Shown: positions 15,241 through 22,933 of the stretch, one piece after another
Numbering within the stretch: position 1 is the first letter of the stretch
Layout of the letters: each line of letters begins with the position of its first letter
The notes under the pieces: generated by a model
The model's input: only the letters and a program-made list of their open reading frames with translations
Database searches by the model: none
What the model was told of the DNA's origin: nothing
Position numbers and translations under genes: made by a program
Assembly (NCBI RefSeq): GCF_014204515.1
Contig: NZ_JACHLI010000036.1
Span: 7,167 to 71,166, forward strand
Direction of reading: 5' to 3'
DNA: 64,000 bases
Source of the DNA: Pseudomonas nitroreducens
GTDB lineage: Bacteria > Pseudomonadota > Gammaproteobacteria > Pseudomonadales > Pseudomonadaceae

Positions 15241-16977
15241 TCACATCGCCTCTAGGGTCTCGATGCCGATGAGCTCAAGCCCCTTCTTGAGCGTCCGGCC
15301 GGTGAGGGCAGCCAGCTTGATCCGACTGGCCCGGACAACCTCATCTGAGCAGGTGATGATCGGGCAGTTCTCATAGAACGAGGAGAACAGCACCGCCACA
15401 TCGAACAGGTAAGCGCACAGAAGGTGCGGCATGCCTTTGGTTGCCACGGAGTTCAACGTCTCCAAGAACAGCGCCAGCTTGCGGCCGAGGGCGAGCTCCT
15501 CCGGGGTGGCCAGTGAAATACCGCCAGCTGTTTGTTCCCAACCATCTCCCAGCTTCCGGAAGATGCCGGCGACCCTGGTGTAGGCATAGAGCAGGTAAGG
15601 AGCGGTGTTTCCGTCCAGCGCCAGCATTTGGGTCAGGTTGAAGTTGTAGTCGCTCGTCCGATGCTTGGACAGGTCGGCGTACTTCACCGCACCGATGCCT
15701 ACCACCTTAGCGATGTGAGCGAGGTCAGCCGGCGGCAGGTTAGGATTCTTCTCCCGCACCACTTCAGCAGCCCGAAGTTCGGCTTCGTCGAGCAAGTCGG
15801 CCAGCTTTACACTCTCGCCGTCCCGAGTCTTGATCGGCCTGCCGTCGGCGCCGTTCATGGTGCCGAAGCCCATGTGCTCGAGGCTGATGAGCGGAGGCAC
15901 GAATTCGGCTGCTCGTGCGCACTCGAACACCATCGAGAAGTGCAGATCCTGGCGCTGATCTACGAAGTAGAGCACCCGGTTCGCCTCCAGGGCCTGGGCC
16001 CGGTAGCGCAAAGCAGCCAGGTCAGTGCTCGCGTACAGGTAGCCGCCACCGCTCTTCTGCACGATCAATGGGAGAGGCTCGCCAGTCTTGGAGGTGTAGC
16101 CCTCCAGGAAGACGCATTTGGCCCCATCACTCTCGCTCAGCAGCCCATTTGCGTCCAAGTCGCTTACGACAAACTGCAGATCATCGTTGTAGGCGCTCTC
16201 ACCCATGACGTCGGCGCTGGACAGCTTCACGCCCAACCGGTCATAGAGGGCCTGGCAGTGCGCCAGCGAGATGTCGTTGAACCGCTTCCACATGTCCAGG
16301 CAGTGCGGGTCACCGGCCTGCAGCTGCACGACGAGATCCCGCGCCTTGGCGGCGAAGCTCTCGTCGCTGTCGAAGCGCTTTTTCGCGGCCTTGTAGAAGG
16401 CTTCCAGGTCGGCCAACTTGGCCGAGTCGGTGTTCTGCTCCTGCATGTAGGCCAGGAGCATTCCGAACTGGGTTCCCCAATCGCCAACATGGTTCTGCCG
16501 AATCACCGTGTCGCCCAGGAACTCGAGCACCCGAGCGACGCTGTCACCGATGATTGTCGAGCGTAGATGGCCGACGTGCATCTGCTTGGCAAGGTTCGGT
16601 GACGAGAGGTCGACCACAACCCGCTCGGCGTGACTCTCTTTCCTCACGCCCAAAGCAGGGTCAGCCAGCGCTGCGGTGAGCGTATCGTTCAGCGCTTGCG
16701 GGTTCCAGGTGAAGTTTATGAACCCAGGCCCGGCCATCTCGACCTTGGATATCTGATCCGATGCCGGCAGTGCCTCGATGAAATGCTTTGCCAGCTCTTG
16801 CGGTTTCATCTTCGCCTGCTTGGCCATCATCATGGCGATGTTGCAAGAAAAGTCGCCGTTGGCTTTGTCCTTGGTGCTCTCGACCTGGATGTTGAAAAAG
16901 TAGGAAGGAGGCAACGTACCGTTGCTCCTGAGGGTATCGATTGCTGAACGTACCAGCCCTATGATGACGGCCTTCAT
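15241..16977 (-). CDS. argS: Arginyl-tRNA synthetase (accessory copy)
   Basis: A 578-residue class I synthetase that charges tRNA-Arg; E. coli ArgRS has 577, so it is full length. The N-terminal Add-1 region carries GDFSCNIAM. The nucleotide-binding HIGH motif is HVGH at 134-137 within SPNLAKQMHVGHLRST, and VGDWGTQFGMLLAY follows. The second signature is degenerate, as in many ArgRS. The C-terminal DALR anticodon-binding domain ends ETLEAM. The start ATG has AAGGA upstream. It is surrounded by accessory genes with no tRNA gene nearby. I infer an extra copy, since every genome needs one and this is not a core context. It could substitute for an inhibited chromosomal ArgRS. No broken motifs are seen. 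Confidence 0.95.
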   Translation of the reverse strand: MKAVIIGLVRSAIDTLRSNGTLPPSYFFNIQVESTKDKANGDFSCNIAMMMAKQAKMKPQELAKHFIEALPASDQISKVEMAGPGFINFTWNPQALNDTLTAALADPALGVRKESHAERVVVDLSSPNLAKQMHVGHLRSTIIGDSVARVLEFLGDTVIRQNHVGDWGTQFGMLLAYMQEQNTDSAKLADLEAFYKAAKKRFDSDESFAAKARDLVVQLQAGDPHCLDMWKRFNDISLAHCQALYDRLGVKLSSADVMGESAYNDDLQFVVSDLDANGLLSESDGAKCVFLEGYTSKTGEPLPLIVQKSGGGYLYASTDLAALRYRAQALEANRVLYFVDQRQDLHFSMVFECARAAEFVPPLISLEHMGFGTMNGADGRPIKTRDGESVKLADLLDEAELRAAEVVREKNPNLPPADLAHIAKVVGIGAVKYADLSKHRTSDYNFNLTQMLALDGNTAPYLLYAYTRVAGIFRKLGDGWEQTAGGISLATPEELALGRKLALFLETLNSVATKGMPHLLCAYLFDVAVLFSSFYENCPIITCSDEVVRASRIKLAALTGRTLKKGLELIGIETLEAM

Positions 16978-17123
16978 GACGCAGATGTCCTTAACTGGAG
17001 GAGCTTGAGAGGGGCTCTTTTATACTGAATTTGCAAAGGAATGACTATCTCTCTGATGGTGCAAATGGTATCATACTGACATGAAGATTCGAGTCCTAAG
17101 TTGGGCCAGCCTGGAGTAGAGCG

Positions 17124-17324
17124 ATGCAGGGACTGAAGAAGGGCCAGTTGTTCTTGGCCGGCCTGGTAGACCTGGCGAAGGCGCAACCGCAACGCGCCGT
17201 TAAGGCGGATCTGTCGCAACAACACGCGGTGATCGCTTCGCTGGCCGGGAAAGCCGTGCTCATGACCTATGAGCATGACGATTCCGCCTCACTGCTTGAC
17301 CGCCAACTCCCAACCATCCGCTAA
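17124..17324 (+). CDS. Small hypothetical protein
   Basis: A 66-residue ORF starting MQGLKKGQLFLAGLVDLAKA. GGAG lies 7-8 bases before the ATG. The N-terminal helix is amphipathic; no domain is recognised. It is divergent from argS and 14 bases upstream of the next gene, so probably in an operon with it. Confidence 0.55.
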   Translation: MQGLKKGQLFLAGLVDLAKAQPQRAVKADLSQQHAVIASLAGKAVLMTYEHDDSASLLDRQLPTIR

Positions 17325-17338
17325 AAGGAGATAGATCG

Positions 17339-17563
17339 ATGCGCCATACCAAGTCGAGGGCCTGGGAAAATCTCCGCTTGAACCTCCAGGATGTGACCCT
17401 GACAGGTCGCGTCTTACGGGATCACACGGACTGTGAGGAGCTGCTCCATGACGCCCTTGACGAGCTTCAGGCGCTGGACTTGCCCGTGAAGGCAATTGCT
17501 GCCCTAGAAACTGCGATTTTCAGTGCCTACCGAATCGGTAAAGAGCGCTACGAGAAAGACTAG
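17339..17563 (+). CDS. Small hypothetical protein
   Basis: A 74-residue helical, acidic protein (MRHTKSRAWENLRL...). A strong AAAGGAG site sits about 8 bases before the ATG. No recognised family. It lies in a run of short plus-strand genes from 17124 to 19120. Confidence 0.6.
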   Translation: MRHTKSRAWENLRLNLQDVTLTGRVLRDHTDCEELLHDALDELQALDLPVKAIAALETAIFSAYRIGKERYEKD

Positions 17564-17618
17564 CCCGCCAGGGTTGCTTGGGTCATGATCGAGTTCCAAT
17601 TCATCCTCAGGCGGCCTG

Positions 17619-18014
17619 ATGCTTCTCTTCCTGGACTTTGATGGGGTCGTGCACAAGCGGCGCGACGGCCCGGAATTCTGCTATGTCCCCCGACTGGCAG
17701 CTGTTCTGCGTGATTTTCCGGCCGTAGAGGTCGTGATCAGTAGCTCCTGGAGGGACACGCTCACTCTGGACGAGATGCGCGCCAAATTCCCCGAGGATCT
17801 GCGACTCAGGATCATAGGCGCCACGCCGCGCCTGAACGGATCACGAAGCACCGAGATTAAGACCTGGGTAAAGTCGAACCGTCCGGGCGCAGCCTGGCTG
17901 GCTCTCGATGACGAGCTGCGCAGGTTCACGGATAAGCGCCGGCTTGTTCTCTGTGACGACGGATTCCTAGAGGCCGAAGAAGCCGAGCTGAGGCGTCGTC
18001 TCGCCCGGCGCTGA
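17619..18014 (+). CDS. Small HAD-domain protein (RNA-repair HAD type)
   Basis: A 131-residue HAD-like protein beginning MLLFLDFDGVVH, with the motif I aspartates at residues 6 and 8. The motif II serine region is VVISSSWRDT, and the late acidic motif is WLALDDEL and LVLCDDGF. This compact cap-less form matches the HAD domain found alone or in the Swiss Army Knife RNA-repair proteins. It probably has phosphatase activity; the substrate is unknown. The Shine-Dalgarno site is weak. It lies in a cluster of small hypothetical genes. Confidence 0.8.
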   Translation: MLLFLDFDGVVHKRRDGPEFCYVPRLAAVLRDFPAVEVVISSSWRDTLTLDEMRAKFPEDLRLRIIGATPRLNGSRSTEIKTWVKSNRPGAAWLALDDELRRFTDKRRLVLCDDGFLEAEEAELRRRLARR

Positions 18015-18063
18015 TCTTCAGTCGATACGCTTCTTGCCCCCGCGCCAGCTAACCGAGACCTCC

Positions 18064-18267
18064 ATGGCCACCGACCTGTCTCTATCGCAAGGCCTCCTGC
18101 TGACACACAGCTACCGGACGGGTCTGCATCGCGCCGAGGGTACTCGCGATGGCGGCTACCGGACGGTCTATGCGAAGTCCAGGGATGAGGTCATCCGGAA
18201 ATGGCACAGCGCGGCCCCGAATGAGTGGGCCAGGCCAAAAGCCGGCCAGACCCTCGACAATGAATAG
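18064..18267 (+). CDS. Small hypothetical protein
   Basis: A 67-residue ORF starting MATDLSLSQGLLLTHSYRTG at the ATG at 18064; an in-frame TTG at 18034 is less likely. It contains YRTVYAKSRDEVIRKWH, with no family that I know. Its stop is 12 bases before the next ATG, so it is probably co-transcribed with the SUKH-type gene. Confidence 0.5.
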   Translation: MATDLSLSQGLLLTHSYRTGLHRAEGTRDGGYRTVYAKSRDEVIRKWHSAAPNEWARPKAGQTLDNE

Positions 18268-18279
18268 GTGGCAACCGCA

Positions 18280-18735
18280 ATGAGTGAGCAAGCCCTGGAG
18301 TCGATCCGCGAATACGCCGGGAAGATGAATGAGTACCTGGAAGCGGCGTATAGGCCCAGGGCCTGCTCGGATGCCACCATCGAGAAGGCTCGGGGCGACT
18401 TCCGGAAGATGTTTGGTACCGACCTGCCAGAGGGCTATTGCACGATCCTTCGGGTAGCTGACGGTCTGCACCACAACGGGATGACCGTGTGGCCGATCCT
18501 GCATCGTGGCTTCCCGTTCCACCAGAACCTCATGACTGCCAACGAGGACTTCCGCGAGTTCGCAGAGCACCTGGTGTTCTTTGGACAGCTGGATGATGAG
18601 CTCTACGCCTATGACACCCAAAAAGGCGAGTACATCGCCACAGAGCAGGGGCTGATCGGCGAGGCTTGGGATACCTTCGATAGTGCTGAAGAGATGATTC
18701 TTGGCATGCTAAAACGTGCGTGGGGCGACGATTAG
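18280..18735 (+). CDS. SMI1/KNR4 (SUKH/YrhA-like) family protein
   Basis: A 151-residue protein from MSEQALESIREYAGK, with AGGTGG upstream. The segment FGTDLPEGYCTILRVADGLH then NGMTVWPI matches the SUKH superfamily pattern (E..lg..LP..y...L...DG). SUKH proteins often act as immunity proteins against contact-dependent or polymorphic toxins, and occur in plasmids and phages. No toxin gene is next to it. The length fits the YrhA-type subgroup. The function here is not known. Confidence 0.7.
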   Translation: MSEQALESIREYAGKMNEYLEAAYRPRACSDATIEKARGDFRKMFGTDLPEGYCTILRVADGLHHNGMTVWPILHRGFPFHQNLMTANEDFREFAEHLVFFGQLDDELYAYDTQKGEYIATEQGLIGEAWDTFDSAEEMILGMLKRAWGDD

Positions 18736-18760
18736 CCCTGGTCAAAGGAGTAAGGATGCG

Positions 18761-19120
18761 ATGAGCGAACAAGACGATACCAAGAACCTGGTGCGCGCGA
18801 CGACTGCGAAAGACATACGCAAGATGATCGAGCACCTCGCGGACGATGACATCCTGCTGATACAGGGCTACGAAGGTGGATTTGACGCAGTCACTGGCCT
18901 GGAGGAAAAGGAGGGGGTCGTCTTCAAGCCAGGAGCTTTCGACTGGGAAGGAGAGTTCGATGAAAGCTCGACATCACCACGCCCAGGTATGCAATGGGTC
19001 AGCGATCACCAGGGAGAAATACCGGTCGGCAAGGTCTACGTGCTGATGGGCAGGCGGGGTGGTAGTGCTTATCCGAGGGCTACCGGCACCCGAGGAGCTG
19101 ATGACCCCGATGGCAGCTGA
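18761..19120 (+). CDS. Hypothetical protein
   Basis: A 119-residue acidic protein from MSEQDDTKNLVRATTAKDI. The upstream AAAGGAG supports the ATG at 18761 over an in-frame start at 18716. It contains LLIQGYEGGFDAVTGLEEKE and VYVLMGRRGGSAYP. It shares the MSEQ opening with the SUKH gene upstream but no other similarity. It ends the plus-strand run before the terminator at 19145. Confidence 0.6.
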   Translation: MSEQDDTKNLVRATTAKDIRKMIEHLADDDILLIQGYEGGFDAVTGLEEKEGVVFKPGAFDWEGEFDESSTSPRPGMQWVSDHQGEIPVGKVYVLMGRRGGSAYPRATGTRGADDPDGS

Positions 19121-19144
19121 CATGCTGGAAGTTTGAGATCAAGA

Positions 19145-19164
19145 AGGCCACCTGTAGGTGGCCT
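19145..19164. terminator. Bidirectional terminator
   Basis: Stem AGGCCACC / GGTGGCCT with a TGTA loop, between the convergent genes ending at 19120 and 19171. Confidence 0.75.
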
Positions 19165-19170
19165 CTCTAC

Positions 19171-19728
19171 TTAGCGCCCCAGGCCGACGTCGGAGTCGTC
19201 CCGGCGAGGCCTGGGCTTCCGGTCTTCGGGAGTTTTCCACTCCGGCGCCTGCATCTTGTATGCGTCCAGCGGCTCCTCGTACTCCATTGTGCGCTGCTTA
19301 CCCCAGTACTCGGCCAACTCCATCAGCCCAGGCATCCGCTCTTTGAGGTAGCGAGGGTACTTGAGGAATGCGACCAGGTTGTCGGTGGTCTCCGGGCACA
19401 TCCCGCCGGCAGGGTTCCAGAACACCAGAATCCCGTAGAACTCGTACTTGATGGTCGCGTAGAAGCAGTGGGATGAGGCCGTGCACAGCTTGCCGGTCTT
19501 CTCGCTGCGCTCGACCCCGGTGAGCATGAAAGGCTCGTCGACGTCGGTGAACTTGTCGAGTAGGACGTGGCTCAGCACCGTCAGCGGGTGCATGTGGTTG
19601 GCAGTGATGGGCTCTTCCAGGAGGCGAACCGTTTCCTCCTCGCTCAGGGGGAACTCCTTCTCTACTTCACCCAGGATTTTGACGATCTCTTTGATGGTCT
19701 CGAGCTGGTCGTCAGTCATCTTGGTCAT
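19171..19728 (-). CDS. Hypothetical protein
   Basis: A 185-residue protein (MTKMTDDQLETIKEIVKILG...) with GGAG 7 bases before the ATG. The N-terminal half is helical and acidic. The middle has aromatic and cysteine-containing strands (KLCTASSHCFYATIKYEFYG). The tail is basic (EDRKPRPRRDD). No domain is recognised. Confidence 0.65.
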   Translation of the reverse strand: MTKMTDDQLETIKEIVKILGEVEKEFPLSEEETVRLLEEPITANHMHPLTVLSHVLLDKFTDVDEPFMLTGVERSEKTGKLCTASSHCFYATIKYEFYGILVFWNPAGGMCPETTDNLVAFLKYPRYLKERMPGLMELAEYWGKQRTMEYEEPLDAYKMQAPEWKTPEDRKPRPRRDDSDVGLGR

Positions 19729-19961
19729 GGTGTTCTCCGGGTAAAAATGCTCCTACCGTCAGGGTACAGAGTCAGAGCTGAATCCTGCAATTTATTGGAA
19801 AAGGAGTTGTTTTTCGTCGGCCGTCATTGTTATCGTTCGGGCCGTCCACAAGGCAGTGTATACCGGACTCTGCGTGCTTTGGACAGACGCAGGGCGACGC
19901 TTTTCGCTGTGTCATAATGTGTCCATGCCACTGATTTACCACGACTTTTGGAATCAAGCCG

Positions 19962-20498
19962 ATGGAATCTCAAGTGCTTTACCTGGCCATCGCCTCCACG
20001 CTGGTCTATGTCGTCTACATGGTTTTCGGCCAATTCGGAGGCTTCGGGGACGATGGTCACTACCATGCAGATGGTGGTGACGACAGTTTCGGGGTTTTCC
20101 AGTACCTCTCCCTGCAGACCATCTTCCTGGTGGTCATGAGCTACAGCTGGTGCTGGCTGTTCTGGGATATCAAGAATCTCGGCCTAACCTCCACGATCCT
20201 GGGAACGGTGGTGATGGGTACGGCAATCGTTGCCGCGTGCATCTACAGCACCAGGAAGCTCTTCCGCGCCCTCGCGCCGGTCGAGGTGGAGCCGTTCAAG
20301 CCCACTGAGGGAATGCTCGGAGTGGTCGACGTAAGGGTGCCCGGCGATCTGTCGGACACCGGCATCGTTACCTTCCGTGATCCCGCGTCTGGCTCCTACG
20401 ACATCCCGGCGCTCTCGCTTGATGAGCAGCTCAGTGGCGACACCGTGAAGGTGCACAGGGTTATCAACGACCGCCTGGTGCACGTCACCAAGGTCTGA
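19962..20498 (+). CDS. NfeD-like membrane protein, partner of flotillin
   Basis: A 178-residue inner-membrane protein. Hydrophobic segments are at about 5-25 (LYLAIASTLVYVVYMVFGQF), 50-70 (TIFLVVMSYSWCWLFW) and 76-97. A C-terminal soluble domain of about 70 residues follows (GMLGVVDVRVPGD ... DTVKVHRVINDRLVHV), which has the look of an OB-fold NfeD domain. It lies 44 bases upstream of the flotillin gene, the arrangement of E. coli yqiJ-yqiK and Bacillus yuaF-yuaG, where the NfeD protein works with the flotillin in membrane microdomains. Confidence 0.75.
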   Translation: MESQVLYLAIASTLVYVVYMVFGQFGGFGDDGHYHADGGDDSFGVFQYLSLQTIFLVVMSYSWCWLFWDIKNLGLTSTILGTVVMGTAIVAACIYSTRKLFRALAPVEVEPFKPTEGMLGVVDVRVPGDLSDTGIVTFRDPASGSYDIPALSLDEQLSGDTVKVHRVINDRLVHVTKV

Positions 20499-20542
20499 AT
20501 CAGCCGGCGCGAGCCGGAACGCTCAATTTATGGAGAATAGCA

Positions 20543-22018
20543 GTGTCTGAATTCGCATTGGGGTTGATGCCCTGGGTCATGGGTCTAGGCTTCATCATCT
20601 TCACGGTGGTCTGCTTCATGAAGCAGTACCGCCTGGTGCCGAACGACGAGGTGATGGTCGTCTACGGCGGTCTCAATAAGACCGGCGCGGCAAAGATCAT
20701 CAAGGGTGGTTCGGGCACTTTCATCATCCCGTTCATCCAGCAGTTCCGCATGCTCTCCCTGGCGCCGCGCACGGTGAAAATCGACCTGGAGAACACGCTC
20801 TCTGCGGACAAGATCCGCGTGAACGTGCCCAGCGTCTTCACCTACGGCGTCGGCGTCAAAGAGCCTGAGGTCTTGCAGGACGCTGCACGCCTCCTGCTGG
20901 ATATGAACACCCAGCAGGTCGACAGTCTGGCCATCAGCACCATCACCGGCTCCCTGCGCCAGGTGATCGCTGACCTGTCGATTGAAGAGCTGATCCGTGA
21001 CCGTGACACACTGATCAAGCGTGTTGAGGAGATCGTGGGCTCTCAGCTGCGTAAGGTCGGTTTGGTCATCCTGAACAGTAACATTACCGACATCACGGAT
21101 AGCTCCGGCTTCATCGATGCCATCGGCCAGAAGGCTGCCTCTCAGGCAGTCAACCAGGCCAAGATCGAGGTGGCCGAGCAAACCCGTAAGGGCGAGATCG
21201 GCGTCCAGGAGCACAACACCGAGCGCATGATCGGTGTCGCCAAGCAGAAGACTGGCGCCGAGCTTGGCGTGAATACCGCCGAGCGTGACCGTATGGTGGG
21301 TGTGGCCAAGCTGGAGGCAGAAACTGTCAACGGCAAGAACATGGCCAGGGCCGAGATGGCCGACTCTAACGCCACCCTGCAACAGCGTGAGGCTGCTGCA
21401 TACGAAGCCGGCGAAGTCAGACGTGCTCAGGCTGAGTCTCGCGTAGCTGATGAGCAGCGCCAGGCCCGCCAAGCAGAGCTTGGCCGTGACTCCCTCCCGA
21501 AGGCCGAGATCGAGCGTCAGGAGGCAATCATCGCGGCTGAAGCCGAAGCCTCCGTAACTCAGAAAAAGGCCGAGGGTGAGGCTGCAGCGATCTTTGCTCG
21601 TTACGAGGCAGAGGCCAGGGGGCAGCAGAAGGTGTATGACGCTCAGGCCGCCGGTTTCAAGGCGATTGTTGATGCGTGTGGCGGCAACGCTGACGCTGCA
21701 ATCCGCATGATCCTCGCGGACAAGTCTCCGATCCTGGCTGAGATTCAAGCCAAGGCACTCTCCAACCTCAACATCGGCAACGTCACCGTATGGGACAGCG
21801 GGTCTGGTTCGGGTGACGGTGAGGATGGCGCTCTCAAACGCGTCACCAGAGACTTCCTGTCCATGATTCCGGCGGCCCACGGCATTGCCAAAGAAATGGG
21901 TGTCTCCCTCCCGAGCTTCCTGGGCCAGATGCTCAGCGGCAAAGGCGAAGTGAACCCGGATGCACCGCCTCCGCCGGTTACCGAAGGCGAAGTTGTGAGC
22001 GAGCAGGCAAAGGCGTAA
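20543..22018 (+). CDS. Flotillin-like SPFH/band-7 protein
   Basis: A 491-residue flotillin of the YqiK/YuaG type. It starts with GTG (GGAG 8 bases upstream). One N-terminal membrane helix (about 6-26, LMPWVMGLGFIIFTVVCFM) is followed by an SPFH domain (about 40-200; RMLSLAPRTVKIDLENTLS, DGSGFIDAIGQ-like end). A long coiled coil rich in A/E/Q/R (200-370) leads to a C-terminal oligomerisation region. Flotillins scaffold membrane microdomains and influence fluidity and stress resistance. The NfeD-like gene upstream completes the standard pair. The coding strand is regular and intact. A strong terminator follows at 22035. Confidence 0.9.
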   Translation: MSEFALGLMPWVMGLGFIIFTVVCFMKQYRLVPNDEVMVVYGGLNKTGAAKIIKGGSGTFIIPFIQQFRMLSLAPRTVKIDLENTLSADKIRVNVPSVFTYGVGVKEPEVLQDAARLLLDMNTQQVDSLAISTITGSLRQVIADLSIEELIRDRDTLIKRVEEIVGSQLRKVGLVILNSNITDITDSSGFIDAIGQKAASQAVNQAKIEVAEQTRKGEIGVQEHNTERMIGVAKQKTGAELGVNTAERDRMVGVAKLEAETVNGKNMARAEMADSNATLQQREAAAYEAGEVRRAQAESRVADEQRQARQAELGRDSLPKAEIERQEAIIAAEAEASVTQKKAEGEAAAIFARYEAEARGQQKVYDAQAAGFKAIVDACGGNADAAIRMILADKSPILAEIQAKALSNLNIGNVTVWDSGSGSGDGEDGALKRVTRDFLSMIPAAHGIAKEMGVSLPSFLGQMLSGKGEVNPDAPPPPVTEGEVVSEQAKA

Positions 22019-22034
22019 GCCTACCTGTGAAGCG

Positions 22035-22061
22035 AAGAAGCCGCCCTCGGGCGGCTTCTTT
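22035..22061 (+). terminator. Terminator of NfeD-flotillin operon
   Basis: Stem AAGAAGCCGCC / GGCGGCTTCTT with a CTCG loop and following T residues. It overlaps the end of the convergent 22061 gene. Confidence 0.8.
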
Positions 22062-22819
22062 CATTCTGGCGATGGCTCCCAGAGAGATGTCCGGTAGCTC
22101 GGGTTTGAGAACTGAGTTTTCTCTCGGAGCCGCACCTTCAGGCCTGGGTGCTTGAACCCCTCAAACAAATGGTTCTGATGCTCCCAATTTGGCCTCAGCT
22201 CATACCGTCTGCTTTGGAGCTTTGCCATCTGGGCTGGTGTCCTATCGGGGGCATCCATGAAGCTAGTCGACAAGTGACACAGATAGCCATCGTGGTTGCC
22301 GAAGTAGACACCCATAGGCACCTCGGTGCTCACCATGGCCCACACTTCACCCTGACCTAGGTTTGAGCAGTATTCGTAGATGTCTTTCACGAGGCTGTGG
22401 TGTCGGCGGATGATCAGCTCGCGAGCGAGGGTCTGCCGCCTGGCACTTTCGTCCGACGTGACTGTGATAGTCCGGCCTTTATCGTCCAAGTAGGTGCTGT
22501 GGCCGTCTACGCAGTAAGGAACCCCATCGTACTCTGCGAGCATCAGCTCTTCTGAGAGTAGAGATCTGCCTTTGGGGATCGATACTTCTAGCCCCTGTGC
22601 CCGGTAAACCTCAATCCGATCCTCATCACTTTGCTCGATTGGCGGCTCTCTCAGGCCTATCTCAACGAGCATTTCATTAAGACGCTTAGCTGCTTGGATT
22701 GTCATCGTCTTGAGGAGACTCTCGTCACCTCCAAGGTAGCGAAGGAGCAGGTTCTGGTCATCCTCCGTCAATGACTTGAAGAAGGCCTCGATGCGCTGCT
22801 CTTTCTCACTGTGATTCAT
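22061..22819 (-). CDS. Hypothetical protein
   Basis: A 252-residue protein starting MNHSEKEQRIEAFFKSLTED, with AGGAG about 9 bases upstream. Helical acidic N-terminus, then a region with VPYCVDGHSTYLDDKGRTIT and LIIRRHHSLVKDIYEYC. No known domain or signal peptide. It is convergent with the flotillin operon. Confidence 0.65.
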   Translation of the reverse strand: MNHSEKEQRIEAFFKSLTEDDQNLLLRYLGGDESLLKTMTIQAAKRLNEMLVEIGLREPPIEQSDEDRIEVYRAQGLEVSIPKGRSLLSEELMLAEYDGVPYCVDGHSTYLDDKGRTITVTSDESARRQTLARELIIRRHHSLVKDIYEYCSNLGQGEVWAMVSTEVPMGVYFGNHDGYLCHLSTSFMDAPDRTPAQMAKLQSRRYELRPNWEHQNHLFEGFKHPGLKVRLREKTQFSNPSYRTSLWEPSPE

Positions 22820-22933
22820 CTGGAAAGCTCCTGGTATTCCCCATTTTAAGGGTGGAGATTCCGTGGGCGCGAGCAGTGGCCTTTGGGCTCAAATTCGCTG
22901 GTCTTGAGCCCGCGCGGCTTGGCAAAAGACTGG

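Noticed and set aside
15532..16566. 344-residue plus-strand ORF inside argS
   Set aside because: Antisense to a full-length ArgRS with intact motifs.
20585..21880. 431-residue minus-strand ORF opposite the flotillin gene
   Set aside because: It is the antisense shadow of a clear SPFH protein; composition is Leu/His/Asp-repetitive and there is no ribosome-binding site.
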